A stretch of 7,918 bases of DNA from an uncultured Chlorobiaceae bacterium (GTDB lineage Bacteria; Bacteroidota; Chlorobiia; Chlorobiales; Chlorobiaceae), in contig CAILXE010000351.1 in assembly GCA_903838095.1 (NCBI GenBank), positions 1 through 7,918 of the forward strand, given 5' to 3'. Below are positions 7,213 to 7,918 of this stretch, in pieces (the stretch's first letter is position 1; each line of letters begins with the position of its first letter). The position numbers and the translations under genes were made by a program. Below the pieces are notes generated by a model. That model saw only the letters and a program-made list of their open reading frames with translations. It did not search any database and had not been told where the DNA came from.

Positions 7213-7578
7213 TCAAGCCGCCCGCGCTGCCGAAGCCGCAGCCAACAACGCATTATCCACCCTGATCGTCCGCAACTGCTCACCAAGCACCGAAATATCC
7301 TTCTCCGGCAACCCGATCACCTCATCCTTCTCCTTTACCGTCTGCGCCAGAATCTTCTCAAAATCACTCATCTTCTCCAGCACTTCCCGCTCCTTCCGCT
7401 CCTTCGCCTCCTTCAACGACCGATACTCCGCAACATCCACCTCCGCATACCCCTGCAACTTCCCGGCCACCAACGCATCAACCTCCGCCTGACTGAACAA
7501 CCGCTCAGCTCCCTCCGCATAACCACCTGCACCAGGTCGATCACCAGCCGCCCCATTACCAGCACCATCTCGGCCCAT
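7213..7578 (-). CDS. Phage scaffold-like coiled-coil protein, probably truncated
   Basis: A 121-aa ORF. Its first 25 residues are glycine- and alanine-rich and low in complexity. They are followed by LFSQAEVDALVAGKLQGY, a pattern typical of phage capsid scaffold-type proteins (F-x-Q-x-E-V-D-x-[LI]-[VI]-x-x-[KR]-L), then a charged, coiled-coil-like helix (about 52-105, with EYRSLKEAKERKE and DFEKILAQTVKEKDE) and RVDNALLAAASAA. In such proteins this last motif is normally followed by a further C-terminal stretch, but here a stop comes within a few residues. A 2-nt shift near 7224 opens a frame reading GGLIPPAF and later TINGNGES down to a stop at 7109, suggesting a frameshifted remnant. Codons end mostly in G (TTG, GCG, GAG, CGG, AAG), unlike hemN, so the plus strand is strikingly G-poor here. 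The family assignment is by eye and tentative. No other phage genes are in view. Confidence 0.5.
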   Translation of the reverse strand: MGRDGAGNGAAGDRPGAGGYAEGAERLFSQAEVDALVAGKLQGYAEVDVAEYRSLKEAKERKEREVLEKMSDFEKILAQTVKEKDEVIGLPEKDISVLGEQLRTIRVDNALLAAASAARAA

Positions 7579-7680
7579 ACCACATTTTGTTTAAGCGTAT
7601 AGATATAATTATGAAATAAAATATACTGAAATTCCTTATTAAATAGAAATAAGTATCTATTAATGGGGCGTAAAAAATGC
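7579..7680. other. AT-rich stretch with imperfect inverted repeat
   Basis: This is the most AT-rich part of the window. ATTAAATAGA (7638-7647) and TCTATTAAT (7656-7664) are inverted with one bulge across an 8-nt loop, and CTTATT/AATAAG (7635-7640, 7648-7653) forms an alternative overlapping hairpin. It lies upstream of the phage-like ORF and could contain its promoter, but I see no clear -35/-10 pair. Confidence 0.25.
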
Positions 7681-7694
7681 AGGCAGGGGAGCGT

Positions 7695-7861
7695 GATTAT
7701 TGAAAAAATTATCCGCTGAACCGCTGTAAGTTAAAGCCCTTGTGTATATTGACACTCGGTTATCCCTGTCTGAGGTTTCCATACACGAAGTAAAGCGCGA
7801 TGCAAAGCGAAAAGTGATTGTTCAACCATTGCAGACGGCAGTCGATAAAGGCAGGGTATAA
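7695..7861 (+). other. Unassigned short reading frame, possible gene remnant
   Basis: One plus-strand frame reads LLKKLSAEPL, then a TAA (7727-7729), then VKALVYIDTRLSLSEVSIHE and on through KVIVQPLQTAVDKGRV to a TAA at 7859-7861. The composition is protein-like, but there is no good start codon or ribosome binding site (a GTG at 7742 is the best option, 39 codons), and the frame is interrupted. It could be the tail of a decayed gene or chance. I do not recognise it. The bases around it (7681-7868) show nothing else I can support. Confidence 0.2.
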
Positions 7862-7892
7862 AAAAGAAACGCCCCCAACAAGTTGAAGGCGT
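7857..7892 (-). terminator. Strong minus-strand rho-independent terminator
   Basis: On the minus strand ACGCCTTCAAC pairs with GTTGGGGGCGT over 11 positions (two G-T pairs) at 7869-7892, with a tiny loop, and is followed by TTCTTTTTTATA. The T-tract lies only on the minus-strand side, so it ends a transcript coming from beyond the right edge. Confidence 0.7.
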
Positions 7893-7918
7893 CAGACCGG
7901 AGATGCTATCTCTGGTGA
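7892..7918 (-). CDS. Last codons of a gene entering from beyond the right edge
   Basis: The minus strand reads SPEIASPV followed by TGA, with the stop codon touching the first base of the terminator stem. That placement suggests the 3' end of a gene whose body lies outside the window. Only eight codons are visible, so the product is unknown and the frame itself is a guess; another frame reads HQR then TAG. Confidence 0.3.
   Translation of the reverse strand, partial: SPEIASPV

Noticed and set aside
7049..7492. Plus-strand 147-aa frame overlapping the hemN terminator and the phage-like ORF
   Set aside because: It begins inside the terminator stem, lacks a ribosome binding site, and over most of its length is the mirror of the minus-strand ORF, whose motifs and codon pattern are more convincing.
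1..7918. CRISPR arrays, insertion sequences, integrase attachment sites
   Set aside because: No regularly spaced repeats, transposase motifs, tRNA end or paired direct repeats were found by eye.

Overview
The window looks like chromosomal core sequence from a Chlorobi-type bacterium, most likely a green sulfur bacterium (Chlorobiaceae). This rests on the character of the proteins (a Bacteroidetes/Chlorobi-style TonB, a DUF3098-like small membrane protein, a strictly oxygen-independent HemN) and on the moderate GC content. It is an inference from protein character, not a database match. No rRNA, tRNA, CRISPR array or complete insertion sequence is visible.

Layout: (1) Positions 1-1202, plus strand, hold the end of an ExbD-like gene followed by tonB, which starts at TTG behind a strong ribosome binding site. 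This is the distal part of a TonB energy-transduction operon whose exbB-like gene probably lies upstream. (2) Positions 1199-5475 are a run of minus-strand genes in three coupled pairs. Read in transcription order these are purE with a DUF985 cupin (14-nt overlap), a type II NADH dehydrogenase with a 70-aa membrane protein (ATGA overlap), and an ArgD-type aminotransferase with a DUF3098-like membrane protein (overlap of about 41 nt). The last of these meets tonB tail to tail with shared stop-codon bases. (3) Positions 5606-7024, plus strand, hold hemN, transcribed divergently from purE and closed by a clear rho-independent terminator. (4) Positions 7072-7918 are of different character. They contain a minus-strand ORF resembling phage scaffold-type proteins with an unusual G-rich codon style and a probable truncation, an AT-rich stretch with an imperfect inverted repeat, an unexplained short plus-strand reading frame, and a strong minus-strand terminator for a gene that enters from beyond the right edge.

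The core genes serve unrelated housekeeping tasks: outer-membrane transport energised by proton motive force, arginine synthesis, NADH oxidation into the quinone pool, purine synthesis, and anaerobic tetrapyrrole synthesis feeding haem and bacteriochlorophyll. No new defence or biosynthetic system is evident. The points most worth a second look are the dual-coded acidic/basic overlap at the end of argD, the coupled small membrane partner of the NADH dehydrogenase, the cysteine cluster in the cupin, and the degraded phage-like region at the right end.
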